Part shown: positions 1 to 5,658 of the stretch, piece by piece | Layout of the letters: each line of letters starts with the position of its first letter | How positions within the stretch are numbered: the stretch's first letter is position 1 | Origin: Bacteroidota bacterium | GTDB lineage: Bacteria > Zhuqueibacterota > JdFR-76 > DREG01 | Length of the DNA stretch: 5,855 nt | NCBI GenBank assembly: GCA_030624545.1 | Contig: JAUXJX010000149.1 | Span: forward strand, 1 to 5,855 | Reading direction: 5' to 3' | Position numbers and translations under genes: made by a program | The notes under the pieces: generated by a model | Told to the model about the DNA's origin: nothing | The model's input: the letters and a program-made list of their open reading frames with translations, nothing else | Database searches by the model: none

Positions 1-756
1 GCACAAAAAGTAAAACTGCTTCGTCGTTTGGGTCTGCCGGAAGGCTCGCTTCTGGTCGGAACCGCCGCCCGCCTCGAAAGGCGCAAAGGCATAAAGTACT
101 TTATTGATGCAGCCAAACAGATAACCGAGAGAATACCCAATGTCTATTTCCTGGTTGCAGGCCAGGGCAGGGATGGCTTGCAACTGCAGACCTACGGCGA
201 CAGCGTCGGTTTGAACGGCAGGCTGCGCTTCACCGGCTTCGAGACCGAAATCGCAGAGTACCTCGCCGGCCTGGATTTATTCGTACTAAGCTCCCTCTGG
301 GAGGGATTGCCCCGCATACTTGTTCAGGCAGGCGCCGTGGGCATTCCGGTAGTATCATTTCGGGTGGAAGGTGTTCACGAGGTCGTTACACACGGCGGAA
401 ATGGCTTTGTTGTGCCCAGCCGGGATGTTGAAGCCCTCTTGGGCAGGGTAACGGAGTTGCTGCAAAACCCGGCTCGCGCCCAACAAATGGGACAGTACGC
501 CAGAAAGAATCTCCTGGCGGATTGGGACTACAAGAATATGATCCGGCAGATTGAAGCCATTTACCAACGCCTTTTGACAAAGAAAGGGATCGCGTGCGAG
601 CGCAGGGAACTCCGCTGGTTCAAAGATGGTGCGGCTGCAACCGGCCCGGCCAATGCGATCCGTCACGAAGAAAATCTAAAGTCGATCGCGGACCGCATCG
701 GCGTCTCGGATCCTGAGGTAGATTTCAAGCTGACTGAGACTGCCATCGCAAATTAG
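1..756 (+). CDS. GT4-family glycosyltransferase, C-terminal part (5' end outside window)
   Basis: The frame is open from the first base, so the start lies upstream; the in-frame TTG at 28 falls inside the conserved domain and is not the start. The 251 visible residues are the nucleotide-sugar-binding half of a GT-B retaining glycosyltransferase. Counting from the first codon, GTAARLERRKGI (20-31) is the usual phosphate/nucleotide-binding start of the second Rossmann lobe. FLVAGQGRDG follows at about 50-59, and EGLPRILVQ (101-109) is the E-x7-E site, with the second Glu replaced by Gln. GIPVV and the GNGFVV loop come next. The fold should end near residue 195; about 55 charged, low-complexity-like residues follow that are not part of the usual family core. 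Such enzymes add a sugar from a nucleotide donor to a lipid-linked or polysaccharide acceptor in the cytoplasm. The downstream WecA-like gene supports a role in surface polysaccharide synthesis. Donor and acceptor cannot be told. Confidence 0.9.
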   Translation, partial: AQKVKLLRRLGLPEGSLLVGTAARLERRKGIKYFIDAAKQITERIPNVYFLVAGQGRDGLQLQTYGDSVGLNGRLRFTGFETEIAEYLAGLDLFVLSSLWEGLPRILVQAGAVGIPVVSFRVEGVHEVVTHGGNGFVVPSRDVEALLGRVTELLQNPARAQQMGQYARKNLLADWDYKNMIRQIEAIYQRLLTKKGIACERRELRWFKDGAAATGPANAIRHEENLKSIADRIGVSDPEVDFKLTETAIAN

Positions 757-769
757 CAAAATGCTTTTT

Positions 770-822
770 ATGACGATGAAATTTGAGCGAATGGGATGAA
801 TGAGGAGAAACGATACGGATGA
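770..822 (+). other. Two chained mini-ORFs leading into the WecA-like start
   Basis: In the 62-base gap between the glycosyltransferase and the WecA-like gene, ATG at 770 opens MTMKFERMG, ending with TGA at 797-799. That stop overlaps an ATG at 796 (ATGA), which opens MNEEKRYG and ends with TGA at 820-822. This stop in turn overlaps the WecA-like ATG at 819 (ATGA). The second mini-ORF contains the GAGGAG Shine-Dalgarno of the main gene. Translation could be coupled through these overlaps, but the first mini-ORF has no clear ribosome binding site and the pattern may be chance. Confidence 0.2.
802..807 (+). promoter_or_regulatory. Ribosome binding site of the WecA-like gene
   Basis: GAGGAG lies 11 bases before the ATG at 819. 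It is the only strong purine-rich site nearby and fixes the start at 819. Confidence 0.7.
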
Positions 823-2060
823 ATGTGACAAACCTGGTTTTGCTCATGGTTCTAGTGCTTTCATTTGGCCTGACACATATGGCCAGTCCTTTTCTACGCA
901 GATACGCTTTTCGAATGCGCATATTGGATCGCCCCGGCGGCCATAAGAATCACACCAGGCAAATTCCGCTGTTGGGAGGCGTGGCCATGTGGTTCGGTCT
1001 TACCGTGTCTGTGGTTTTCTCACTGGGAGCGCTCTACCTGCTGGCCAAATTGAATCTGTTGGAGGCATCCTTCTCGGAAAGGTATTTGGCAAGCATGGAC
1101 ATTTCAGCCAAGCTGCTCAAAATCGTGGCTATCATCATTGGCGCCACCGCCCTGGGCATGCTGGGCTTCTATGACGATACAGTGAAAAACGGTCTGCATT
1201 ACCGGACAAAGTTTATCGTGCAATTTTTGGCCGCGGCCGCGCTTGTCGCCAGCGGCCTGTATGTTCAGGTTTTTCCGTGGCAGTGGCTGAACATGCTGAT
1301 CAGTTTGTTTTGGATTGTCGGGATTACCAATGCATTTAATCTGCTGGACGGCCTGGATGGCCTGGCGGCCGGGGTAGCCGCCATTTCCGCAACCGGATTC
1401 CTCCTCCTGACGGTCTCGTACATTCCGCTTTACGCGGCCATCGTTATGGCCGGCATTATCGGCTGCTGCATCGGTTTCCTGCGCTACAACTTCTATCCCG
1501 CCAGAGTTTTTATGGGAGACGCCGGAAGCCTCTTGTTGGGTTTCCTCATGGGAGTCGTCGCCATCATTGCGCTAAACTCCGCGCAGCCCTTTGCCAACGG
1601 AACAGTTGCTGTTGTTCCGCTTCTGCTGCTCAGCATACCGATTTATGACACATTTTCCGTGATCGTGATCAGGCTGCGAGAGCGCCGCCATCCGTTCGTG
1701 GGCGATCAGAACCATTTCTTTCATCGTCTGGTTCAGTCAGGCCTGAGCAAGAGAAACACGGTCGTTTTGCTCTATTCTCTCAACCTGCTTGCGGTAGCGA
1801 CCGCGTATTCGATGTTTCATGTAAGCTGGCTGGGCTGCTCATTTTTCGTTACGTTGACAGTTGCCCTGTACGCCTGCGTCCCGAGGTTCGTGTCTATGTT
1901 TCAAGGGAAAGCTATTCCGGCCCCTTCCACTTCAGTAGAGCTGCCCGAGCCGAAGCGTGTTGTCCTGGTCGCAGAGGGGAAGCAGCTTGTTGGCGACCTG
2001 GAACCGGAATTCGACGATCACTATCTTCGTGAACGAAGAGAGTCTTACACCACCGGTTAG
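819..2060 (+). CDS. Polyprenyl-phosphate N-acetylhexosamine-1-phosphate transferase (WecA/TagO/MraY superfamily)
   Basis: Integral membrane enzyme, 413 residues, predicted to move a HexNAc-1-phosphate from a UDP-sugar to undecaprenyl phosphate at the inner face of the membrane, the first step of a lipid-linked polysaccharide. Family motifs are intact and in order: HTRQIPLLGG (45-54); GFYDD with the Mg-binding pair D119/D120; NAFNLLDGLDGLAAG (171-185) with D177 and D180; NFYPARVFMGDAGS (224-237) with D234; and the cytoplasmic His loop DQNHFFHRL (296-304). About ten hydrophobic segments run from residue 5 to about 360. In WecA the His loop reads HxHH; here it is HFFH, so the middle His is Phe. 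The carbohydrate-type loop and the lack of MraY-specific features argue for WecA/TagO rather than MraY. A soluble tail of about 50 residues (362-413), rich in charge and proline, is extra compared with short family members. The glycosyltransferase 62 bases upstream is probably in the same transcript. The exact sugar is unknown. Confidence 0.92.
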   Translation: MNVTNLVLLMVLVLSFGLTHMASPFLRRYAFRMRILDRPGGHKNHTRQIPLLGGVAMWFGLTVSVVFSLGALYLLAKLNLLEASFSERYLASMDISAKLLKIVAIIIGATALGMLGFYDDTVKNGLHYRTKFIVQFLAAAALVASGLYVQVFPWQWLNMLISLFWIVGITNAFNLLDGLDGLAAGVAAISATGFLLLTVSYIPLYAAIVMAGIIGCCIGFLRYNFYPARVFMGDAGSLLLGFLMGVVAIIALNSAQPFANGTVAVVPLLLLSIPIYDTFSVIVIRLRERRHPFVGDQNHFFHRLVQSGLSKRNTVVLLYSLNLLAVATAYSMFHVSWLGCSFFVTLTVALYACVPRFVSMFQGKAIPAPSTSVELPEPKRVVLVAEGKQLVGDLEPEFDDHYLRERRESYTTG

Positions 2061-2073
2061 TTTGAAAACTTTC

Positions 2074-2401
2074 TTAACCACGGATTAACACGGATTTTCG
2101 CGGATAAAAGAAGAAAGCCAACACAAATGTCATTCTGAGCCCTTGGCAAGCTCAGGCTTCGTCGTGAGCTCAGCCGAACGGACAGGCTCCGCGAAGAATC
2201 TTGTCAGTGCTGCCCTTAATAACTTGATTACATAAGAGTTAGAATGAGCCTCAAACAAGATCCTTCATCCGCCTGCGGCGGATTCAGGATGACAATCTGT
2301 GACTTTTTGCCCATTCTGCGATAGTCTGTCACCACGTCGGGACCGACAATAGTCTGTTTTGTTTTGAATTTCAGTGACAATCCGTGTCGATCCATGGTTA
2401 A
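2074..2401. repeat. Repeat A: palindromic MITE-like element, interrupted by repeat B
   Basis: The ends form a 23-bp imperfect inverted repeat: 2074-2096 (TTAACCACGGATTAACACGG onward) pairs with 2379-2401 at 20 of 23 positions. This end sequence resembles a palindromic repeat class that I recall from many environmental bacterial genomes. The interior has a 9-bp direct repeat ATAGTCTGT (2321-2329 and 2349-2357), separated by a small hairpin GTCGG-GA-CCGAC (2336-2347). Most of its left-centre is occupied by repeat B. With its flanks it fills the long gap between the WecA-like gene and the next gene; I see no coding potential in it. Confidence 0.7.
2128..2324 (-). repeat. Repeat B: MITE-like element, inverted copy of repeat C
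   Basis: The reverse complement of this stretch aligns with 5659-5830. Shared blocks include 23 identical bases (2181-2203 with 5780-5802) and a 43-base block with one mismatch around the core end. The core is bounded by TGTCATTCTGAG (2128-2139) and TTCAGGATGACA (2283-2294), an inverted repeat matching at 10 of 12. Inside it, GAAGAATCTTG and CAAGATCCTTC also pair at 10 of 11. A perfect small hairpin ATCCGCC-TGC-GGCGGAT sits at 2267-2283. Compared with C it carries 25 extra bases near the 2128 end. No transposase is present, so any mobility would need one supplied from elsewhere. Confidence 0.8.
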
Positions 2402-2419
2402 ATAGGGGAGTCAGGCCGC

Positions 2420-2456
2420 CGGTTTCAATTGCGTAATTGCAGTCAAGTTTGAACCG
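2420..2456. other. Possible hairpin upstream of the exported-protein gene
   Basis: CGGTTTCAA (2420-2428) can pair with TTGAACCG (2449-2456) with one bulged base, and between them lies CAATT-GCGT-AATTG (2426-2439), which can form an alternative small stem. It sits between repeat A and the start at 2519. There is no T-run after it, so it is not a standard terminator. It may be a leader structure or operator, or chance. I see no convincing -35/-10 pair in 2402-2518. Confidence 0.25.
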
Positions 2457-2507
2457 AGATGTGCCGAGAAAATAGTGAGACCAACAAATTTCAGAAACGT
2501 AAAAATC

Positions 2508-2513
2508 AAGGGA
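2508..2513 (+). promoter_or_regulatory. Ribosome binding site supporting the start at 2519
   Basis: AAGGGA lies 5 bases before the ATG at 2519. The earlier in-frame ATG at 2459 has no comparable site and would put 20 polar residues in front of a clear signal sequence. Confidence 0.5.
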
Positions 2514-2518
2514 CAGCC

Positions 2519-3331
2519 ATGATTCCTTTACGATTCATCCTGCTTATCATTCTATTACTAATTGGAGCATCGCCAAATTTTGCCGGAGAGAAGCCACAGA
2601 ATAAATCTTCGTCCCGGGCGACACTCGACTTGCAGGCAAAAATCTACGGAGAGCCTTTCTTAAAACCATTTCCTGCGGCCTCGAATATGACAGACGAAAG
2701 CCAGGATCTGTCTTTAACTACCTTCAGTCACAAATCGCTGCCCAAAGGCATGTTTATGTCTATGTTGGTTCCCGGAACCGGCGAGCTCTACGCAGGCTCC
2801 ATAGTGAAGGGACTGCTCTTCCTTGGCATCGAGGCCGGCGCCTGGGTCTTGTATACCTCCAGCCATAATAAGGGCATGGAATGGGAGCGCAAGTATATCG
2901 GTTTTGCGAATCAGAACTGGGATGAGGACAGATGGCAGGCGTGGTGGAATTCTCTCTCAGCGCCCGATCAGGAGGGTTTCTTGAACGTGGAATTGCCCGA
3001 GGAGAAGAATTCTGAATATTATGAAGCCATTGGTGTCTATGAAAAATTCAATGCAGGTTGGAAAGACGTTCAGTGGAATCCGGGGATAGCCAATACCACA
3101 CCTTCTGTAGAAAGCTTAGGCTATAATAAATGGCGCCGGAGCAGCAACAGCAGCCTTAAGTGGGCGACGTCGCTGAGCGGCATCATTCTGGCCAATCACC
3201 TGCTGAGCGGACTCGACGCCGTATGGTCCGTCAGCCGGCACAACAAGAATCTTAAGCCATCCATAAAGCCCCAATTTGTTTCAATTGACGGGGAGCCGCG
3301 GCTGCTTGCCGCTATTAGCATTGAGTGGTAG
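2519..3331 (+). CDS. Exported/membrane protein of unknown function, DUF5683-like
   Basis: The 270-residue protein begins with MIPLRFILLIILLLIGASP, a signal peptide or N-terminal anchor (cleavage perhaps near residues 22-23). A low-complexity linker runs to about residue 70. The recognisable part is LPKGMFMSMLVPGTGELYAG (74-93), then a hydrophobic run KGLLFLGIEAGAWVLYTSS (97-115). This 'lots of PG.G..Y.G...KG..F' pattern is typical of DUF5683-like envelope proteins in Bacteroidota and related phyla; I assign it by that pattern only. A tryptophan-rich, acidic middle follows (W122, W134, W139, W142, W143, W181, W186), probably extracytoplasmic. A second hydrophobic stretch is SLSGIILANHLLSGLDAVWS (218-237). 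The C-terminus (252-270) looks like two beta strands ending in Trp. It is monocistronic as far as visible, with repeat A upstream and a convergent gene downstream. An alternative start at 2459 would add 20 residues. Biochemical function is unknown. Confidence 0.8.
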   Translation: MIPLRFILLIILLLIGASPNFAGEKPQNKSSSRATLDLQAKIYGEPFLKPFPAASNMTDESQDLSLTTFSHKSLPKGMFMSMLVPGTGELYAGSIVKGLLFLGIEAGAWVLYTSSHNKGMEWERKYIGFANQNWDEDRWQAWWNSLSAPDQEGFLNVELPEEKNSEYYEAIGVYEKFNAGWKDVQWNPGIANTTPSVESLGYNKWRRSSNSSLKWATSLSGIILANHLLSGLDAVWSVSRHNKNLKPSIKPQFVSIDGEPRLLAAISIEW

Positions 3332-3374
3332 TAAATCCCTTTCCAAACGGGGCGGAAAGCGCATTCGCTAATTT

Positions 3375-3536
3375 GAATAATTCATAAACCGCGAAGACGC
3401 AAAGAGCGCAAAGTATTAAAAACAATACTTTATGGTCAGTGGATATTGAGACAGTATCCTATTCAACAACATTCGTCTTCAGTTCTTTTTTCTTGGCGAT
3501 CTTAGCGCCTTGGCGGTGAGATTTTATGAATAATTC
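3375..3536. repeat. Repeat E: long imperfect palindrome between convergent genes
   Basis: The outer ends 3375-3388 (GAATAATTCATAAA) and 3523-3536 pair at 13 of 14 bases. Just inside, 3388-3413 and 3492-3517 pair at 21 of 26; these arms have the iterated 'CGC.AAG' character that I recall from a dispersed palindromic family in environmental genomes. A separate perfect stem AAAGTATT (3410-3417) / AATACTTT (3424-3431) with a 6-base loop lies in the left half. It occupies most of the 306-base gap between the exported-protein gene and the cyclase gene. No coding frame is credible here. It could fold as a transcript end for either gene, but lacks a clear T-tail. Confidence 0.7.
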
Positions 3537-3545
3537 TGGAGGCAT

Positions 3546-3591
3546 GTCCATTCGGCTGAGCTCACGACGAAGCCTGAGTTTATCGAAGGGG
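3546..3591 (+). repeat. Repeat D: fragment of the B-family repeat
   Basis: Positions 3551-3578 are identical over 28 bases to the reverse complement of 2151-2178 in repeat B, with weaker similarity on both sides (GTCC before, AAGGG after). Only this piece of the family is present and the diagnostic TGTCAT ends are missing, so it is a remnant or a separate small module. It begins 10 bases after repeat E ends. Confidence 0.7.
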
Positions 3592-3637
3592 ATCTTTTTA
3601 AATTTCCGTTACGATCAAAAGACGCACTCTCCCCCCT

Positions 3638-4435
3638 CTACTCCGCAACAAACGCAACGATCCGCAACGGTCCCCCGCTGCCGCCTTTAATCTTCATCGG
3701 CAGGGCGATTACGAACGAGCCCGTAGCCGGTACTTGATCCAAATTCGCCACGTTCTCGAAGGCCGGGATGTCTGCCTTAAACAGAATCTGATGGCTTTCA
3801 AATAATTTCGACTGGCCATAGTCGATACTTGGTGTATCCAGGCCGATGGCCTTGATGTTGCGATTTTCCACCAGCCAGTTCGCTGCATCCGGATCCAGAC
3901 CGGGGAAATGGAGCAGGGGAACCGCCTCGGCGCCAAGCTGGGCGGTGCCCATATATTTTTCTCGATCCGGCCAGAACCGGCTGTAGCCCGTGCTGAGCAG
4001 CACAATGCAGCCGTCGGGAATCTCACCGTGCTGTTCTTCCCAGGATTGAAAATCGTCTACGCCGATCAAGTAGTCACGATTCTCCAGGGCGCTACTGGAG
4101 ACATCGATGACGGCAGCCGGACCGATCAGTTGATCCAGGGTGAGCTGTTCCGCGGTTTTCATGCCTTCGGAAAAATGGATTGGTGAATCCAGGTGTGTGC
4201 CGCCGTGCTCCGAAGCGGCAAAGCGATTCGCTGTGTAATAGTATCCCCCCTCGGTCATGCCGGCGAATTCCGATTCCAAATCGAATGATTTGGCCGTGGG
4301 CCAGTAGATGGTTTCGGATGAAAAATCATGGCTTAGGTCGATCCACTTGCCCGAGGAGAATGGTTGGCTGCGGCTGCAGGCCGCAAATAGTGGCAGGCTG
4401 GCGAGGATGATGATCAACTGAGTTCTATTTTTCAT
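3638..4435 (-). CDS. Cyclase-family metal-dependent hydrolase, predicted lipoprotein
   Basis: 265 residues of the cyclase / kynurenine formamidase-like family (PF04199 type). Family members hydrolyse amide or lactam bonds using divalent metal; examples are arylformamidase KynB and isatin hydrolase. The signature HGGTHLDSPIHF is at residues 77-88, giving the metal ligands H77, H81 and D83 and the nearby H87. Further conserved parts are GCIVLLSTGYSRFW (142-155), GLDTPSIDYG (198-207), SHQILFKADIPAFENVANLD (214-233; H215, E227) and a C-terminal GGSGGPLRIVAF. The N-terminus MKNRTQLIIILASLPLFAAC is a lipoprotein signal with the lipobox Cys at 20 and Ser at +2, so the enzyme should be exported and lipid-anchored. 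KynB itself is cytosolic and about 210 residues, so this is a different subgroup. It lies 83 bases downstream of the dehydrogenase on the same strand and may share its transcript. Substrate unknown. Confidence 0.9.
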   Translation of the reverse strand: MKNRTQLIIILASLPLFAACSRSQPFSSGKWIDLSHDFSSETIYWPTAKSFDLESEFAGMTEGGYYYTANRFAASEHGGTHLDSPIHFSEGMKTAEQLTLDQLIGPAAVIDVSSSALENRDYLIGVDDFQSWEEQHGEIPDGCIVLLSTGYSRFWPDREKYMGTAQLGAEAVPLLHFPGLDPDAANWLVENRNIKAIGLDTPSIDYGQSKLFESHQILFKADIPAFENVANLDQVPATGSFVIALPMKIKGGSGGPLRIVAFVAE

Positions 4436-4441
4436 GACTTA

Positions 4442-4448
4442 TCTCCTT
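4442..4448 (-). promoter_or_regulatory. Ribosome binding site of the cyclase-family gene
   Basis: On the minus strand AAGGAGA stands 6 bases before the ATG at 4435. It is close to the ideal Shine-Dalgarno and fixes the start, giving the full lipoprotein signal. No promoter is evident in the 83-base gap, which fits readthrough from the upstream gene. Confidence 0.8.
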
Positions 4449-4518
4449 TCCAATCGTTCGGTATAGTTAAAGAATTAACCACTTCTCAGTATGGATCAGT
4501 TCATTTAATGATGCTAAC

Positions 4519-5514
4519 CTAACCAGCATTGACAATTGGCAAATCTCGCATGGTCACCAATCCAGGAGCAGCTTCCAGTACTCTCTTGATCGCATTGACT
4601 GTAATCGCAACTGTGGCGATATCTCCATTTGTGCCTTTTAGCTTCACTTCCAATTCTGGCTTGCCGCTTATTTTGATGGTGTCACCGTCATCACCCATGT
4701 CAAGCGCCGCAATAAATTGAAGTCTGACAAATTCCTTGTCTTCTGTGAAACCTCTCGCGACTTGATCCAAACCCTTGACGATTCCAGGTTGAACTTCAAA
4801 GAAATCAGTTTTTGTAAACACTTCTGCGACAACAGGGTCAACAGCAGATTCGTATCGATCAAGTTTCTTACCAAACGTATCGAAAATCATCGCGACTGAT
4901 TCTGGTAATCCAACGTGCCCCATGCGTCCTTCGTCCATTTTTGCTTTGAAGGCATCTACCGTCATACCAGAGCCGATTTTTTTCTGGAAAGGACCACGCC
5001 GCTCCGAGGCATTGATGACTCGGACCACCTCGATATGATCTACTTGCTGACAAATGGCAGACAAGTTTATTGGCAGGGAATCCATCAAAAATCCAGGATT
5101 AACGCCGGTCCCCAAAACGGTTTTCCCGACTTTTTTGGCCAAGGCATCGATCTGATCTGCAATCTCCTTATTATCCAACCATGGAAAAGATAACTCCTCA
5201 GATGTCGAAACAATGTCTAATCCAGATTCCAGGATCTCGTCGATTTGTGATCTGAATTGGTCAAAATAAGAATTAGTCGTATGCAAAACAATGTCAGCAT
5301 TTGTTCTTCTTAATGTTTCGCCCAGCGTTTTGTCGGTTGCGAAACCCAATGATTGCTCCTGCCCAATTACTTCACCTACATCTTTTCCAACTTTATCCGG
5401 ATCGACGTCTACTCCACCAACCAATTGCAAATCGCCACGCTCCATAACCAGCCGAGCCACAGCACTTCCAATAGGTCCCAGTCCGTATTGAATTACTTTA
5501 ATTGAATTCGCCAT
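4519..5514 (-). CDS. NAD(P)-dependent dehydrogenase, 2,4-diaminopentanoate dehydrogenase/DapB-like
   Basis: 331 residues from the ATG at 5514. An in-frame TTG two codons earlier (5520) is only 2 bases from the AGGAG site and is less likely. The N-terminal Rossmann fold shows KVIQYGLGPIGSAVARLV (6-23) with GxGxxG at 11-16. An acidic residue follows the second strand (GGVDVDP, D36), which often favours NAD but does not decide between NAD and NADP. The TSEELSFPWLDNKEIA stretch and VLGTGVNPGFLMDSLPINLS are typical of the diaminopentanoate dehydrogenase-like branch of the dihydrodipicolinate-reductase superfamily. That enzyme, in ornithine fermentation, oxidatively deaminates 2,4-diaminopentanoate. 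True DapB is shorter (about 270) and has a different substrate motif. No ornithine-pathway partner genes are visible, so the specific substrate is inferred only from resemblance. The gene looks more AT-rich than the cyclase gene next to it, which may mean a separate origin. Confidence 0.82.
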   Translation of the reverse strand: MANSIKVIQYGLGPIGSAVARLVMERGDLQLVGGVDVDPDKVGKDVGEVIGQEQSLGFATDKTLGETLRRTNADIVLHTTNSYFDQFRSQIDEILESGLDIVSTSEELSFPWLDNKEIADQIDALAKKVGKTVLGTGVNPGFLMDSLPINLSAICQQVDHIEVVRVINASERRGPFQKKIGSGMTVDAFKAKMDEGRMGHVGLPESVAMIFDTFGKKLDRYESAVDPVVAEVFTKTDFFEVQPGIVKGLDQVARGFTEDKEFVRLQFIAALDMGDDGDTIKISGKPELEVKLKGTNGDIATVAITVNAIKRVLEAAPGLVTMRDLPIVNAG

Positions 5515-5522
5515 TTTCAAAT

Positions 5523-5527
5523 CTCCT
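5523..5527 (-). promoter_or_regulatory. Ribosome binding site deciding the dehydrogenase start
   Basis: Minus-strand AGGAG lies 8 bases before the ATG at 5514 but only 2 bases before the TTG at 5520, so 5514 is preferred. Confidence 0.75.
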
Positions 5528-5569
5528 ATTCACATTTCTAAAAGAACGATATTGTTGTTTATTACCTTA

Positions 5570-5598
5570 AATATATTTTCACAAAGTGAAATAGCCAA
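5570..5598 (-). promoter_or_regulatory. Candidate sigma70-type promoter with an operator dyad in its spacer
   Basis: On the minus strand TTGGCT (5593-5598, 4 of 6 to TTGACA), a 17-base spacer, and TATATT (5570-5575, 5 of 6 to TATAAT) are arranged as a promoter for the dehydrogenase. Transcription would begin near 5563, leaving about 50 bases of leader with the ribosome site. The spacer contains the perfect dyad TTTCAC-AAA-GTGAAA (5577-5591), a classic place for repressor binding. The region is AT-rich, so chance matches are possible, and promoter consensus may differ in the host phylum. Confidence 0.4.
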
Positions 5599-5646
5599 TG
5601 ATAAGAATTGATTTTTTGTTATGGAAAATATTACACTCCTAAGTCC

Positions 5647-5658
5647 CCTCTCGAGAGG
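5647..5658. repeat. 12-bp perfect palindrome abutting repeat C
   Basis: CCTCTCGAGAGG is fully self-complementary. Homology between repeats B and C begins at the next base (5659). It may be a target or junction feature, or chance; there is no T-run to make it a terminator. Confidence 0.4.

Noticed and set aside
355..666. Minus-strand open frame of about 100 codons opposite the glycosyltransferase
   Set aside because: It lies antisense to a strongly conserved coding region and its translation has no family character; it is a shadow.
757..775. Possible rho-independent terminator AGCA-AAA-TGCT followed by T's after the glycosyltransferase
   Set aside because: The stem is only 4 bp, A/T at its ends, and the T-run is interrupted; the next gene follows closely in the same direction.
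2128..2324. Repeat B as a structured non-coding RNA or riboswitch of the downstream gene
   Set aside because: A second copy exists in inverted orientation in an unrelated position, it lies within another repeat, and it is not next to the start codon; a dispersed repeat explains it better.
2459..2518. Upstream ATG at 2459 as the start of the exported protein
   Set aside because: It has no good ribosome site and would place 20 polar residues ahead of a clean signal sequence; the ATG at 2519 has AAGGGA at 5 bases.
3332..3374. Terminator hairpin CTTTCC/GGAAAG after the exported-protein gene
   Set aside because: The 6-bp stem with a 9-base loop is not followed by a T-run, so it does not meet the usual form.
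2061..3637. CRISPR array
   Set aside because: The repeats are inverted, of different families and not regularly spaced; there are no direct repeats with equal spacers and no cas genes.
3709..4186. Open frames on both strands overlapping the cyclase-family gene
   Set aside because: The cyclase frame carries all family motifs; the others are composition-driven shadows rich in Arg/Trp or without motifs.
4529..5491. Several plus-strand and alternate minus-strand frames over the dehydrogenase
   Set aside because: They have no ribosome sites or motifs, whereas the dehydrogenase frame is conserved throughout.
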